Below are positions 17,373 to 25,995 of a DNA stretch of 64,000 bases, in pieces. This DNA is from Mycetohabitans rhizoxinica HKI 454 (GTDB lineage: Bacteria; Pseudomonadota; Gammaproteobacteria; Burkholderiales; Burkholderiaceae). Made by a program: the position numbers and the translations under genes. The notes below the pieces were generated by a model that saw only the letters and a program-made list of their open reading frames with translations, ran no database searches and was not told the origin of the DNA. The stretch covers positions 1,660,867 through 1,724,866 of the forward strand of contig NC_014722.1 of NCBI RefSeq assembly GCF_000198775.1. Reading direction: 5' to 3'. Positions within the stretch are counted from its first letter, which is position 1. Each line of letters starts with the position of its first letter.

Positions 17373-19121
17373 CTAATACGACCAGCTGACGTTAAAGCCG
17401 GCATTGAAGCGACGGGTCTGAAAACCCGCCGGCTTGCTAAGCGGCGTACCGGCAAAAACATCCCAAAACAAGCCCTTGGCCCCGCCGCGCAGGCCAATCA
17501 CGGCACCCGCTAAGTGCTGCCCAATCAAAAAGCTTGTGGACGGCCCGCCCACTTCTGCATAATCCGCACCCAGATAAAGCGTCTGACCGGTGTGGCCCAG
17601 CGACCAGCCTAGGTCATTGCGCACCAGCCAGCCTCGGTCGCCGATCAAGGCGCTTTCGCCATCAAAACCGCGCACGGTATAGCGCCCACCGATGGAAAAG
17701 CGTTCCGGCAACGCCAGCGGTGTGCGGCTCCATTGTCCGCGCCATGCCGTGGTGTAGCGCAGTTGCTGTGCAGCGATGGTAAATGGAATGGTCAGTTGGG
17801 CATCCGCGGTAATCAGCGATGGACGCGACGTCCCCTCACCCAAAAATTCCTCCGGCGCCGGCTGAGCCCCCAACATGCCCGTACCCTTGCGGTACGCCAC
17901 GCCGCTCTCCAGCGTGGCGGAGCCGATGAATTCGCGGTGACTTAACCCGATTTCCCAGCCTGCCGTGTGGCGGCGCTGTACCCCGATCTCGGTGCCATTA
18001 ACGAAGCTGCGCGCATGGCGTAACCACCCGCGCACATGGGCGTAGGTCTTGCGCACGGCATCGCGATAAAGCAGGCGCGAGAGGCGCACCTCAGTGAAAT
18101 CGCCATCGCCACCGTAGCGGTAAGTTTGGTAAGCACCCGCGACCGACTGGTGATAATCATAGCCACTGGTCGTGAAGCCCAAGAGCCAGTAACGATACGG
18201 CACCTCATAGTGAACGGTATAGCCACGCGTGCCTTTGGGGCCGCTGTGCCCGCCGCCAAGGTCGTGGTTAAAGCTGGCGTAAAATAAATCATTAAGCGTC
18301 CACCAGTTGTCGTATGAAACAGTCACACTACCCTGGTATCGACCGGTGTACCGGCTGCCTGCATCGTCGATAGCGACGTTCAGGCGGACCGGATGCGCCT
18401 GTGTCCACGCAATCACCAGGTCGCTCTCGCCAGGCTGGGCGTCGGGCCCTTCGGCCGGCGTGATTTGGATGTCAGCGTCGGCCGTCGGCACACGCTTAAA
18501 GTTTTCTAGCCCCTGCTCGATGTCACGCAGGTTGAGCAAATCGCCTGAGGTAACTGGCACGGCGTTCCACCACGTCGCGCGCGGGCTGCTGTCGTCGGCG
18601 AAACGAATCGCTCGGATCCGCCCCGGAATAAGCGTAAGTGCAAGCGTGCCGGTCTTCAAATCCTGCGGGGGTGCTAGCACGCGCGTGGTCACGTAACCAC
18701 GCGCGACGATCGCGTTTTGCATCCGCTTCATCGTCAGGTTGATGCCTGCCGTGCCCAGACAGCGTCCAATGGCCGGATCGTTCGGCGGATTGGCCGCTGC
18801 CAACGCCCACTGAAAATGCATGGCCATGTCACCGTCGAGTTTAATGCGCTCGATGCGGAAACAGGGTGACTCTTCCACAGGAAGACGCGCTTGCTCAGGC
18901 ACGAACGGGCGTGCCAACCGCACGTCCGGCGTGGCCTCGCGCTGCTGCCGAAGTACGCGCTCGCGCTCCTGTTCTCGCAGCGGCTGCTGCTCGGTACCCT
19001 CAAGCGGTAGCGCTTGCGCCAACATCATGGGCGCCAGACCCACGCAAAACCCTACCCCTTTTCTGCTCCACTGGCGATGACAAACCGCCTGCTTCGCCTT
19101 TTTCCTTGTCGTAATAATCAT
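17373..19121 (-). CDS. cdiB: CdiB/ShlB-type outer-membrane TpsB transporter
   Basis: I chose the ATG at 19121 (582 residues); a longer frame to 19457 has no matching content and would be too long. N-terminal helices and a signal-like segment (about 23-38, GVGFCVGLAPMMLAQAL) come first, then two POTRA domains (PCFRIERIKLDG near 85; TGTLALTLIPGRIRAIRF near 170). A 16-stranded barrel follows, with the lid-loop motif RYTVRGFDGE near 475, a hallmark of TpsB proteins, and a final aromatic strand FNAGFNVSWSY. It recognises the TPS domain of CdiA and secretes it across the outer membrane. The frame is intact. The order cdiB-cdiA-cdiI is that of the enterobacterial type, rather than the bcpAIOB order common in Burkholderia. 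Confidence 0.92.
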   Translation of the reverse strand: MIITTRKKAKQAVCHRQWSRKGVGFCVGLAPMMLAQALPLEGTEQQPLREQERERVLRQQREATPDVRLARPFVPEQARLPVEESPCFRIERIKLDGDMAMHFQWALAAANPPNDPAIGRCLGTAGINLTMKRMQNAIVARGYVTTRVLAPPQDLKTGTLALTLIPGRIRAIRFADDSSPRATWWNAVPVTSGDLLNLRDIEQGLENFKRVPTADADIQITPAEGPDAQPGESDLVIAWTQAHPVRLNVAIDDAGSRYTGRYQGSVTVSYDNWWTLNDLFYASFNHDLGGGHSGPKGTRGYTVHYEVPYRYWLLGFTTSGYDYHQSVAGAYQTYRYGGDGDFTEVRLSRLLYRDAVRKTYAHVRGWLRHARSFVNGTEIGVQRRHTAGWEIGLSHREFIGSATLESGVAYRKGTGMLGAQPAPEEFLGEGTSRPSLITADAQLTIPFTIAAQQLRYTTAWRGQWSRTPLALPERFSIGGRYTVRGFDGESALIGDRGWLVRNDLGWSLGHTGQTLYLGADYAEVGGPSTSFLIGQHLAGAVIGLRGGAKGLFWDVFAGTPLSKPAGFQTRRFNAGFNVSWSY

Positions 19122-19682
19122 TTTATGCCTAGCGCTGCGGCCTAAATAAAACACGCTGGGACCCATCCTAGCAGAACTCGCACACCACACACTCGAGCAG
19201 CCGCCGCACCCCTCCGTTATGACGGCGGACCGCGAGCGTGAAGGCATGAAGAAACGATCGGCCCGGCGCCACCATGTTGATCGGGTACATCCCGTTTCCA
19301 GCCGGGACACTTTAAGGATCCGGTGAAGGCACCCCAGACGCGAATTCCCATCGATCAGACCGCGGCGAGCGACCCATGACGTGCCATTCCTCACCGGTGA
19401 GGGGGTGACCCAGCCACGCTGCAAGCAGCAGGTCATCATTGGCAGCAAGCAGTGCACCGCACCGGGTTTGGTGCAGGCTCCAACGCTTAAGAGTGGTTCA
19501 TCGGGCTTTGCCCGATCCCGAAGGATGAAGCAAACCTGTAACGCCGCCGGGTCCGCAGAGGCCAGTATGCGTAGGCAGCGGTGGTCGAAGTCGGCGCATT
19601 ATCGGGTGCGATAAACCCGTTTGACAGTTGGACCCGCAGCCTCAGGCGGCGCTACGCATTGCGTTGCGCCAAATCAAACCTA
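19122..19682. other. 561-base region without a recognisable gene
   Basis: This stretch lies between cdiB and the LysE-type gene. It must contain the promoter of the cdi operon, but I see no convincing -35/-10 pair. Short open frames on both strands (for example 19381-19614 plus) have no recognisable content and look like decayed sequence. Frequent stops and mixed composition suggest an old insertion remnant. Confidence 0.4.
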
Positions 19683-20312
19683 TTATTGCTGCATCGCCAG
19701 CTTCAGTCCAAGCAGGACGAAGATGATGCCAATAATCTTTTTCTCCCAGCGGCGCAGCCAGTGCAAACGTGACATGATGCGGCCAAGCGAGCGTATCGAA
19801 AAAATTACAGCCGTCAAGTACAACGTACCTATGGCGACAAAGATCAGCCCGAGCACGATGAACTGCCAAAACGTCGCACCGCGCTCCGGATGCGCAAACT
19901 GTGGCAGGAATGCAAGAAAAAACAATGCGACTTCTGGATTTAGCACCTCGACCAGCATCGCTTGAACAAAGGCTTTCTTAGGTGGAACCGCAGCCGGCCT
20001 CGGCGTGCGCGCATACCCAAGCGTCGATTTCTCGAGCAAGGCCTGCACCCCAAGATACAGTAGATACGCGACGCCGGCCAACTTAACGATATTGAATGCC
20101 AGCGCCGAGGTCATCAGCAACGCGGATAGGCCCACTGCTGCACAAAGCGTGTGGATAAGATCTCCGGCCGCCACACCGAGCCCAGTGAATACGCCGATTT
20201 TGCGACCGCCTTGTACTGTGCGCGTGAGCACCAGCAGCACGGCTGGCCCGGGAATCAACAACAGCCCGAGCACGACCACGACAAAGGTGCCCAAAGTCGA
20301 AAATTCCAGCAT
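19683..20312 (-). CDS. LysE/RhtB-family amino acid exporter
   Basis: A 209-residue integral membrane protein with about six hydrophobic segments. The family N-terminus is clear: LLLIPGPAVLLVLTRTVQGGRKIGV (glycine-proline-glycine near residue 22), followed by GVAAGDLIHTLCAAVG. The region VEVLNPEVALFFLAFLPQF is the second LysE hallmark (NPK/NPE...FFLAFLPQF). It probably exports an amino acid or a small derivative; the substrate cannot be read from sequence. The start follows a GGAGCTTTTA ribosome-binding site. It is a stand-alone gene, intact, between the cdi locus and IS fragments. Confidence 0.88.
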   Translation of the reverse strand: MLEFSTLGTFVVVVLGLLLIPGPAVLLVLTRTVQGGRKIGVFTGLGVAAGDLIHTLCAAVGLSALLMTSALAFNIVKLAGVAYLLYLGVQALLEKSTLGYARTPRPAAVPPKKAFVQAMLVEVLNPEVALFFLAFLPQFAHPERGATFWQFIVLGLIFVAIGTLYLTAVIFSIRSLGRIMSRLHWLRRWEKKIIGIIFVLLGLKLAMQQ

Positions 20313-20454
20313 TAAAAGCTCCTATCGCCGTTCATTAATCACTTCAAGCCACGTCCATGCGTACTGCTATCAAGTCTGGCACATGGGCGATAATAGCCCA
20401 TAGTCACTCTGGGGAGCCTTAACGTGATTGTTGCGCGTGTCTAGTATGCGATTT

Positions 20455-20630
20455 TCGCGCGGGCAACTCCTAGGCAGCCACAGCGTGTTTTGCAAGTCAG
20501 TGAATAATGCCTTGAAGCTCTCGCTTCCTTTGGCGACATGGACGTATTTCTAGCGCGAGAAGGCTAGCACGAAATGATACAGCCGGTGATCGAATGGCGC
20601 GCTGGCGATCGCCACGCGTAGCCAGCCATG
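20455..20630 (-). pseudogene. IS21-family IstA transposase fragment
   Basis: The complement strand reads GWLRVAIASAPFDHRLYHFV, LAFSR, TAG, then KYVHVAKGSESFKALFTDLQNTLW. This matches the core of IS21 IstA (DHRLYHF...HVVLGGESF.AL..GLQNALW). The stop replaces an aromatic position. About 60 residues remain; both ends are missing. No IstB is nearby. Confidence 0.6.
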
Positions 20631-20635
20631 TCGGT

Positions 20636-20850
20636 TAGGATTGCCGCGATCGGCGTTCCGTTGGCGTCGGTGGAGATTTGATGCTTGAAACCGGGTCGCG
20701 CTCGACCGGTAGGGTTCGGACCAGGTTCCGCCCGCCCCAATCGCGCAGCCTGCGCCAGCGACTCACCCCCGAGCCGCAACCCAATTGCGCTAGCAGGTCA
20801 CGCCAGCGAATGTCGGTCTTGGGCACGAACACGGACGCCCCGTCAACGCC
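20636..20850 (-). pseudogene. IS5-family transposase fragment with internal deletion
   Basis: Two pieces in adjoining frames: TDIRWRDLLAQLGCGSGVSR-WRRLRDW, the N-terminal motif of IS5-type enzymes, joined directly to GPNPTGRARPGFKHQIS-TDANGTPIAAILT, which normally lies about 60 residues further on and carries the first catalytic Asp region. The intervening part is deleted and the frame broken. It lies head to tail against the IS21 scrap. Confidence 0.65.
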
Positions 20851-20934
20851 GTTCTCTTTTGTAGTTACAATGCCCGGAATACACTTTAGTTTTTCGCTGA
20901 CCCCTACTCGGAGCTCATTAATTGATTGGTGCAC

Positions 20935-21270
20935 ATCAATATAATCTTTTGAATGAAATTAGAAATCTTTAATCACATTATTTTCCGATAGCACACAACA
21001 ACAAAAAACTAGTATTAAAATTATGGCATAGTATAATTATAAACACCGCCACCCCACTATAAAATATATTAATCTATAATTATATTTATAGGCACCCAGT
21101 TTTTCAACCATAAAAATTAATGACTTGATTGGCTTGCGCAAACACATTCGGCGTCGTTTTAACATTTTCCTCTAGCTGGACTTTTTGCACCTTTCATGCA
21201 GAAACTAGCGGCAAATACCTACAAAGGGGCTCATAGAAAAATTCCGATTTTATGCATATTTAAAATTGAG
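20935..21270. other. AT-rich intergenic region
   Basis: About 335 bases of markedly AT-rich sequence (long A/T stretches at 20940-21120) without any coding signal, in otherwise GC-rich DNA. It separates IS scraps from the eCIS end. Nothing specific is recognised. Confidence 0.5.
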
Positions 21271-21668
21271 CACTACACAACCCGTTTAAGCATAATATTT
21301 TTCCACCTATACCACCATTGCTTGCACCAAAGTATGGCAATTCCGTTAGGCTCCGCTCCAAGTCCAATAAGCCAAAACGCGTGATAACTTGCGCAAGCCG
21401 GCCACTGGCCGGCGGTGCGGTCGGCACAGTACTGCTCTCCTTCTCAAACCAGGCAAACACATCAGTTAGCTGGGCAAGGCGTGCGATAATAGTCTCGAGC
21501 GGCAGCACCAATGCATAAAGCCCAACTGATCGTCCGCGTGTTGCTCAAGCCCATACAGATAAGACTGCAGCAGAGCGTCCAGCCATTCAACGTGCGGCAG
21601 TAAGGCCATCATCGGCGAACTTTGTCAATCTGATAGTTCAGGTCATGCGTCGGTGCCAGCAGCCGCAT
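21260..21668 (-). pseudogene. decayed ORF of unknown function downstream of the hydrolase
   Basis: Three short coding pieces can be threaded on the minus strand: MRLLAPTHDLNYQIDKVRR ending TGA; an ATG overlapping it, MMALLPHVEWLDALLQSYLY, then GLEQHADDQLGF; and, one frame over, ALVLPLETIIARLAQLTDVF, then AWFEKESSTVPTAPPASGRL. Amphipathic helices and similar composition suggest one or two former genes broken by a frameshift near 21515. It could be a vestige of another eCIS-associated gene. I do not recognise it. Confidence 0.35.
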
Positions 21669-21758
21669 TGGGGTGCGTTAAAACACGTATTGAAAGGTTT
21701 AGTCCATCATGTTTACAACATGCGTTGGATAACAAGCGTCGCTATCCATTGAGCAGCA

Positions 21759-22721
21759 TCACAATCGTGTTGCTTGTGTTGCTATAGCCCTAATCAACCC
21801 TAAAACGGCTTTCGAATGTAGTTCCCTATGGTCTGCATCCACCACATGAAGCTGGGTATTGGCCAACGAGTTCTTTATCTTAGCGTTGTTTACACCCATT
21901 TTTTGGCGGTAATTTTTTTTAAACGGCGTAACAAAATCCAAGCCTCCTTTAGGGGCAATATTATCTTTTCCACCCGAAATATGGATATAATGCTTTACCG
22001 TCTCTCCGAGCTTTTCTTCCGAAGGCAAATGATCACTCCGTATAGGCGTGCCCAAAGTGACCAGTTGTTCAATATTACCTTGTGTTAGTTTAATCGCTTC
22101 AAAAGCGACATTACCACCATGGCTATGAGCGATCACATTCGTGATGATGCCAGCCCGTGTGTTTTCATCGATTTTTTTCGCAAGGGTTTGCCCCGCCTCA
22201 ATACGAGCGAGTCGATGATTTTTGCCACTCCATTGCAAAGCGGTCACCTTCCCACCAAAGTTTCCTCGAACAATATCGGCATACTTTCCGTTCGGGCGGG
22301 TCCAGCCCACTTCAGCCGCTGTGGCGTTAAATGTGCCGTGAATCAAAATAGTTTCAATACCATTGTCGGGTCGCTCGGACGGTTCTATAAAATTAGGTGG
22401 ACGATTGAGATAGTGCATTTTATGAAAAAAATTCAATAAGCCATAGGACATCTGCTTTCGAGTGGCTTCTGATATGGGTTCTTTTTTTTCTTTGGGTACA
22501 CTTTTATCATGACCGATTTCGAGGTTGGTGATATAAATTTCTTTCGATCCATTGTAAAGGCGTTCCGAAATTGCTTTCACCCATTTAAATGGCCTATCTG
22601 GGTCTATATCAGGCCAGCTAACCGGTCTCACTGACGAATCCAGCTCATCTTGGCTGGAGGCAACCTGCGCTCGCCGAGCCTTTCTCTGTTGGTCGGACTG
22701 AAGTTCATAGGACTTTCGCAT
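21759..22721 (-). CDS. alpha/beta hydrolase (lipase-like), candidate eCIS cargo
   Basis: A 320-residue protein with no signal peptide or membrane segment. Residues about 120-320 form an alpha/beta-hydrolase: oxyanion strand ETILIHGTFN, nucleophile elbow VIAHSHGGN (Ser in the H-S-H-G-G elbow), probable acid Asp in HISGGKDNIAP and His in VVDADHRELHS. Residues 1-110 are a charged, poorly structured leader rich in Lys, Arg and Gln. The fold suggests an esterase, lipase or phospholipase. It is the first gene after the tail-terminator gene of the eCIS operon, same strand, 109 bases away, with its own GAGGTG ribosome-binding site. It is clearly AT-richer than the structural genes. In Afp and PVC loci toxin cargo genes follow afp16, so I infer it is a loaded effector; no experiment supports that here. 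Confidence 0.75.
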   Translation of the reverse strand: MRKSYELQSDQQRKARRAQVASSQDELDSSVRPVSWPDIDPDRPFKWVKAISERLYNGSKEIYITNLEIGHDKSVPKEKKEPISEATRKQMSYGLLNFFHKMHYLNRPPNFIEPSERPDNGIETILIHGTFNATAAEVGWTRPNGKYADIVRGNFGGKVTALQWSGKNHRLARIEAGQTLAKKIDENTRAGIITNVIAHSHGGNVAFEAIKLTQGNIEQLVTLGTPIRSDHLPSEEKLGETVKHYIHISGGKDNIAPKGGLDFVTPFKKNYRQKMGVNNAKIKNSLANTQLHVVDADHRELHSKAVLGLIRAIATQATRL

Positions 22722-22830
22722 AGCTCACCTCATTGAAAAATATAACTTCATAATTTTCCAGTAGTCAGATGGCAATCATTTCAGCCGGACCATAGCAGGT
22801 TTTCCGGCGCAAAAAATAATTACCTGCTTA

Positions 22831-23766
22831 TTAAACAGCATACTTGCTCGCTGTCACTTCAGTCAGCCCGTTGATGTTCACCGGCACCTGCACGCCGATC
22901 TTGCTCCACTCGTCTGCATTCTCGTTAATCACCCGGTTCACGACCCCGTACGTCTTCTTATCAAGCAGCCCACTCACATGAACCACCGGCGGATCATTGC
23001 GATTTGTGTACTCGCAGGTCACCGCCAGACGCGCCAGTTGCACACGCGCTGATTGCACTTGATTCACGTCTTCCAGTAATGTCAGTACCTTGTCCACTAG
23101 CGCGCGCTTGAACGGCAACGACTTGTCGTAGTCCTCCCACGATTTGGGCATCGCCTGGTCAAGCATCGGTTTCAATATTGGTGGCGTCTTCTCCGTCTGA
23201 TCCCGCCCCAGCTCGATCGGAATGGTCACTTGGAAATTTAGACACAAGCGTGGCCGATCGCCCAACGATTGCCAGAAATTACCCAGGCTGGACAAATGTT
23301 CCGATGGCGCAATGACCCGCGAGAATAACGGCAAGTTCAGCTCCCTGAGACTCGTATCCAACTCAGCGTTAAGCAACGCGTTGAGCACCGCGTTCATCAC
23401 CATCATCGGTTGGCTGTCCGGCCCCATCCCTTGTTTCTTCGGCTGTTCCCAGTACGTAACGAGGTAACAACAGCGCGCGTTCACTTGCCGGGGGTCAAAT
23501 GTTCCCGTCTGCGCCCGATACGGGCGGGGTTGCGCATGCCGCAGCTCCAGATCCTCCTGAATATCGTAGAGGAACACACAGACTGTGGGATTATCCGGCA
23601 GGCAGGTTTTGTCCGGGATATCAAAACGAATATTGATTAAACCTGCGCTGATCTCATCCAGGTGTTTTTTCAGTGCAGCTTGAATCGTTCTATTCAGCGC
23701 AATGATTGCCTGGCCACGCTCTAAATCCTTGCATACTTGCTGCTTAAGCTCGTCATCCATCATCAC
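22831..23766 (-). CDS. eCIS tail terminator/sheath-end protein (Afp16-like, DUF4255)
   Basis: 311 residues. The N-terminal half is the DUF4255 (Pvc16-type) domain: ALNRTIQAALKKHLDE, IRFDIPDKTCLPDNPTVCVF, LYDIQEDLELRHAQPRPYRA, then CYLVTYWEQ. The C-terminal part (KRALVDKVLTLLEDVNQ to the end) is less conserved. In Afp and PVC particles this protein caps the tube and sheath at the end away from the baseplate and fixes assembly length. It is the last structural gene, 66 bases after the ATPase. Several ATG codons at the start (MMMDDELKQQ) make the exact start uncertain by two residues. Confidence 0.88.
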   Translation of the reverse strand: MMMDDELKQQVCKDLERGQAIIALNRTIQAALKKHLDEISAGLINIRFDIPDKTCLPDNPTVCVFLYDIQEDLELRHAQPRPYRAQTGTFDPRQVNARCCYLVTYWEQPKKQGMGPDSQPMMVMNAVLNALLNAELDTSLRELNLPLFSRVIAPSEHLSSLGNFWQSLGDRPRLCLNFQVTIPIELGRDQTEKTPPILKPMLDQAMPKSWEDYDKSLPFKRALVDKVLTLLEDVNQVQSARVQLARLAVTCEYTNRNDPPVVHVSGLLDKKTYGVVNRVINENADEWSKIGVQVPVNINGLTEVTASKYAV

Positions 23767-23832
23767 GTCCGTTATTCAAAAGTGCGATTTCCCAGCGCGC
23801 CGCATCCCCTCAACCGAGAGTCCCTATGACGC

Positions 23833-25995
23833 TTAGATAGGCGGCATGATGCGCCCGGTCTTACTCAATTCACGGCGCACCGCGCGCGCGATATCGGCCC
23901 AATTGACCGCTCGACTCTGCTCGGCTGCGAGCCAGCTCGCGAGCAACGCGACGTTACGAATGCCCGCGCCGGTCAATTCCGTGACTGACGCAAGCTGCGC
24001 AAAATCCACTTCCTCGTCCACTGCCACCTGCGCCGGCCAAATCGCACGCCACATTTTTTCTCGCAAATGGGCATCTGGTGCTTCAAAGCGCGTCATGAAC
24101 GTTAGCCGGCGCGTGAACGCATCGTCCAAATGGCTCCGGTTGTTTGTTGTCAGCACCACGAGCCCCGGGTACTGCTCTAGTCGTTGCAACAGGTACGACA
24201 CCTCGATATTCGCGTGCCGATCCTGCGCGTCCTTGACCTCACTGCGCTTGCCAAACAGCGCATCGGCCTCATCGAACAGCAACACACCAGTGTCGGCCCC
24301 GGCCAAATCAAAAATCCGCGACAGGTTCTTTTCCGTCTCACCGATGTACTTGTTGACCACCGTCGACAGATCGACACGAATCAGCTCCACGCCTAATTCG
24401 CCGGCGAGCACTTCAGCGGCCATCGACTTGCCAGTGCCCGACTCGCCATAAAAAAGCGCACTGATGCCCGTCGCGTGGCCAATTTTGTGTGCAAACCCGC
24501 GCGCGAGCACCGCGTCGCGCTGCCGGATCGCCGCAATAATCTCGTGCAGCTGCTCGGTCACGCTAGCGCTGACAATCAAGTCATCGAACGTGCGCCGCGG
24601 TAGCACGCGCTGCGCGAGCGAGCCAAAGTGTTGCTGGCCCCGCACGCGCAGTGCCTGATGCAGATCGGCTGGCGTGAGTGGCGCCTGCGCGTCGCGCAGT
24701 ACTCGATAGCCGTGCGCCTCCTGCAACGTGGACTCGAGTGCATCCGGATTGATCCGCGTGTGTTGCAGCAACACCGTCAGGTCCCACGCGTCACCGGCCC
24801 GCCCCAGACTAGCCTGCAGCACCTGCGCGTCGTCTTCGCGTGTGCGCGGCGGCAGCGTCACGCGCACACGCGGCAAAGTGGCAAACACGTCGCTCGCGTC
24901 CTGCTCGGAGCATAGCCCCACTACCAGCTGCCCCGCCAAGCGTGGCGCCAGCGCATTGAGCAATCGACCATGCCGCGCCACACCGTCAGCGAGTTGTTGC
25001 AGCACCAGCACGCTGCCGTGCAAGCGCGCTTCGCGCAGCGCCGCGAGCAGCAGCGGCCATGCCTCGTCCATCTCGTCTGGTAATGCCGCCAGATTGACGA
25101 TTAGCGTCGGGCGACTCGCGTCGCGAGCCAGCTGCGCGATCAGCGCCAGGCAACCGTCGGCTGGGTGCAACAGTAATAACGGGGCACGGCCCGGTTCAGC
25201 CCCGAAACAGCACGCGGCAATCTGCTGCGCGCAGGCGGCCCACGGGCCGTCACGCAGTACGTCACCGGCGCAAGAAGCGGAGCACCACTGCGCCACCTGC
25301 GTGAGCGCCGTAGGCAGCGATGTCGCGTCTGCGCCGCTTAAGTAGCGATAGACGGTCTCGTCCACGCGCAAGTACGATGCGTCATCGCGCGTGCTCGCGC
25401 GGCCGTTGCGCTCCGCCAAGTAGACAAGGCCGTGGTACACCAAAGCGCCAGCGTCTGTGCCAAGCAAGTGGCGGTGCGCGATGCGCTGCACAGGCGTCGC
25501 GCTAAAGAGCGTTAACGCGAATTCCACACCGGGCCAACTCGCGCCTTCATCCCCCTGCAAATAAGCGATCAGCGCACGATAACGCGGCTCGAAAAGTGGC
25601 AGCACGCATAGCATCAGTACCTGGGTCTCAAACGGTGTCAGCTCAAAACGATTGACCAACTCGGCCAGTCGCCCGTGTGCGGCCGGCGCATGCAGCGTTG
25701 TCCACGGCGCGGCGCTGTCGCTGCTCCAATGCGGCATGCCGCGCGGGTGTGCGCAACTGGCTTCGAGCGCCTCCACGGGCTGGAGCAACCCGGCGAGGTT
25801 GAGCCGGTCGTCCTCGTGTTGCTGCTGCCAGATGAGCAGGCGCTGCACTACCTGATCAACGTATTCCAGCCACGGCCCTAGCGTCTCGAACGCTGCGCTC
25901 ACGCGCGCCGTCTCGCCTTGCGCCCCGGCCGGTTCGACTGCGAGGCGCGGCTCCGCGTCTGGCGCGGGCACATCGAGTGAGGGGAAGAGCTTCAT
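23833..25995 (-). CDS. eCIS AAA+ ATPase (Afp15-like)
   Basis: 720 residues from the ATG at 25995, which overlaps the preceding stop as ATGA; a longer open frame to 26364 lies inside the tape-measure gene and is rejected. The N-terminal 430 residues are helical and variable. The AAA core is C-terminal: Walker A FYGESGTGKSMAAEVL, Walker B VLLFDEADALFGKRSEV, sensor 1 VVLTTNNRSHLDDAF and arginine-finger RR after it. The DAQDRHANIEVSYLLQRLE linker is typical of the Afp15/Pvc15 group. These ATPases are soluble, are not part of the finished particle, and are needed for assembly or cargo loading in Afp/PVC systems. Their presence is a diagnostic difference from R-type pyocins and phage tails. Confidence 0.93.
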   Translation of the reverse strand: MKLFPSLDVPAPDAEPRLAVEPAGAQGETARVSAAFETLGPWLEYVDQVVQRLLIWQQQHEDDRLNLAGLLQPVEALEASCAHPRGMPHWSSDSAAPWTTLHAPAAHGRLAELVNRFELTPFETQVLMLCVLPLFEPRYRALIAYLQGDEGASWPGVEFALTLFSATPVQRIAHRHLLGTDAGALVYHGLVYLAERNGRASTRDDASYLRVDETVYRYLSGADATSLPTALTQVAQWCSASCAGDVLRDGPWAACAQQIAACCFGAEPGRAPLLLLHPADGCLALIAQLARDASRPTLIVNLAALPDEMDEAWPLLLAALREARLHGSVLVLQQLADGVARHGRLLNALAPRLAGQLVVGLCSEQDASDVFATLPRVRVTLPPRTREDDAQVLQASLGRAGDAWDLTVLLQHTRINPDALESTLQEAHGYRVLRDAQAPLTPADLHQALRVRGQQHFGSLAQRVLPRRTFDDLIVSASVTEQLHEIIAAIRQRDAVLARGFAHKIGHATGISALFYGESGTGKSMAAEVLAGELGVELIRVDLSTVVNKYIGETEKNLSRIFDLAGADTGVLLFDEADALFGKRSEVKDAQDRHANIEVSYLLQRLEQYPGLVVLTTNNRSHLDDAFTRRLTFMTRFEAPDAHLREKMWRAIWPAQVAVDEEVDFAQLASVTELTGAGIRNVALLASWLAAEQSRAVNWADIARAVRRELSKTGRIMPPI

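Noticed and set aside
19122..19457. N-terminal extension of the cdiB frame
   Set aside because: It adds 112 residues unlike any TpsB protein; the ATG at 19121 gives a normal signal peptide and length.
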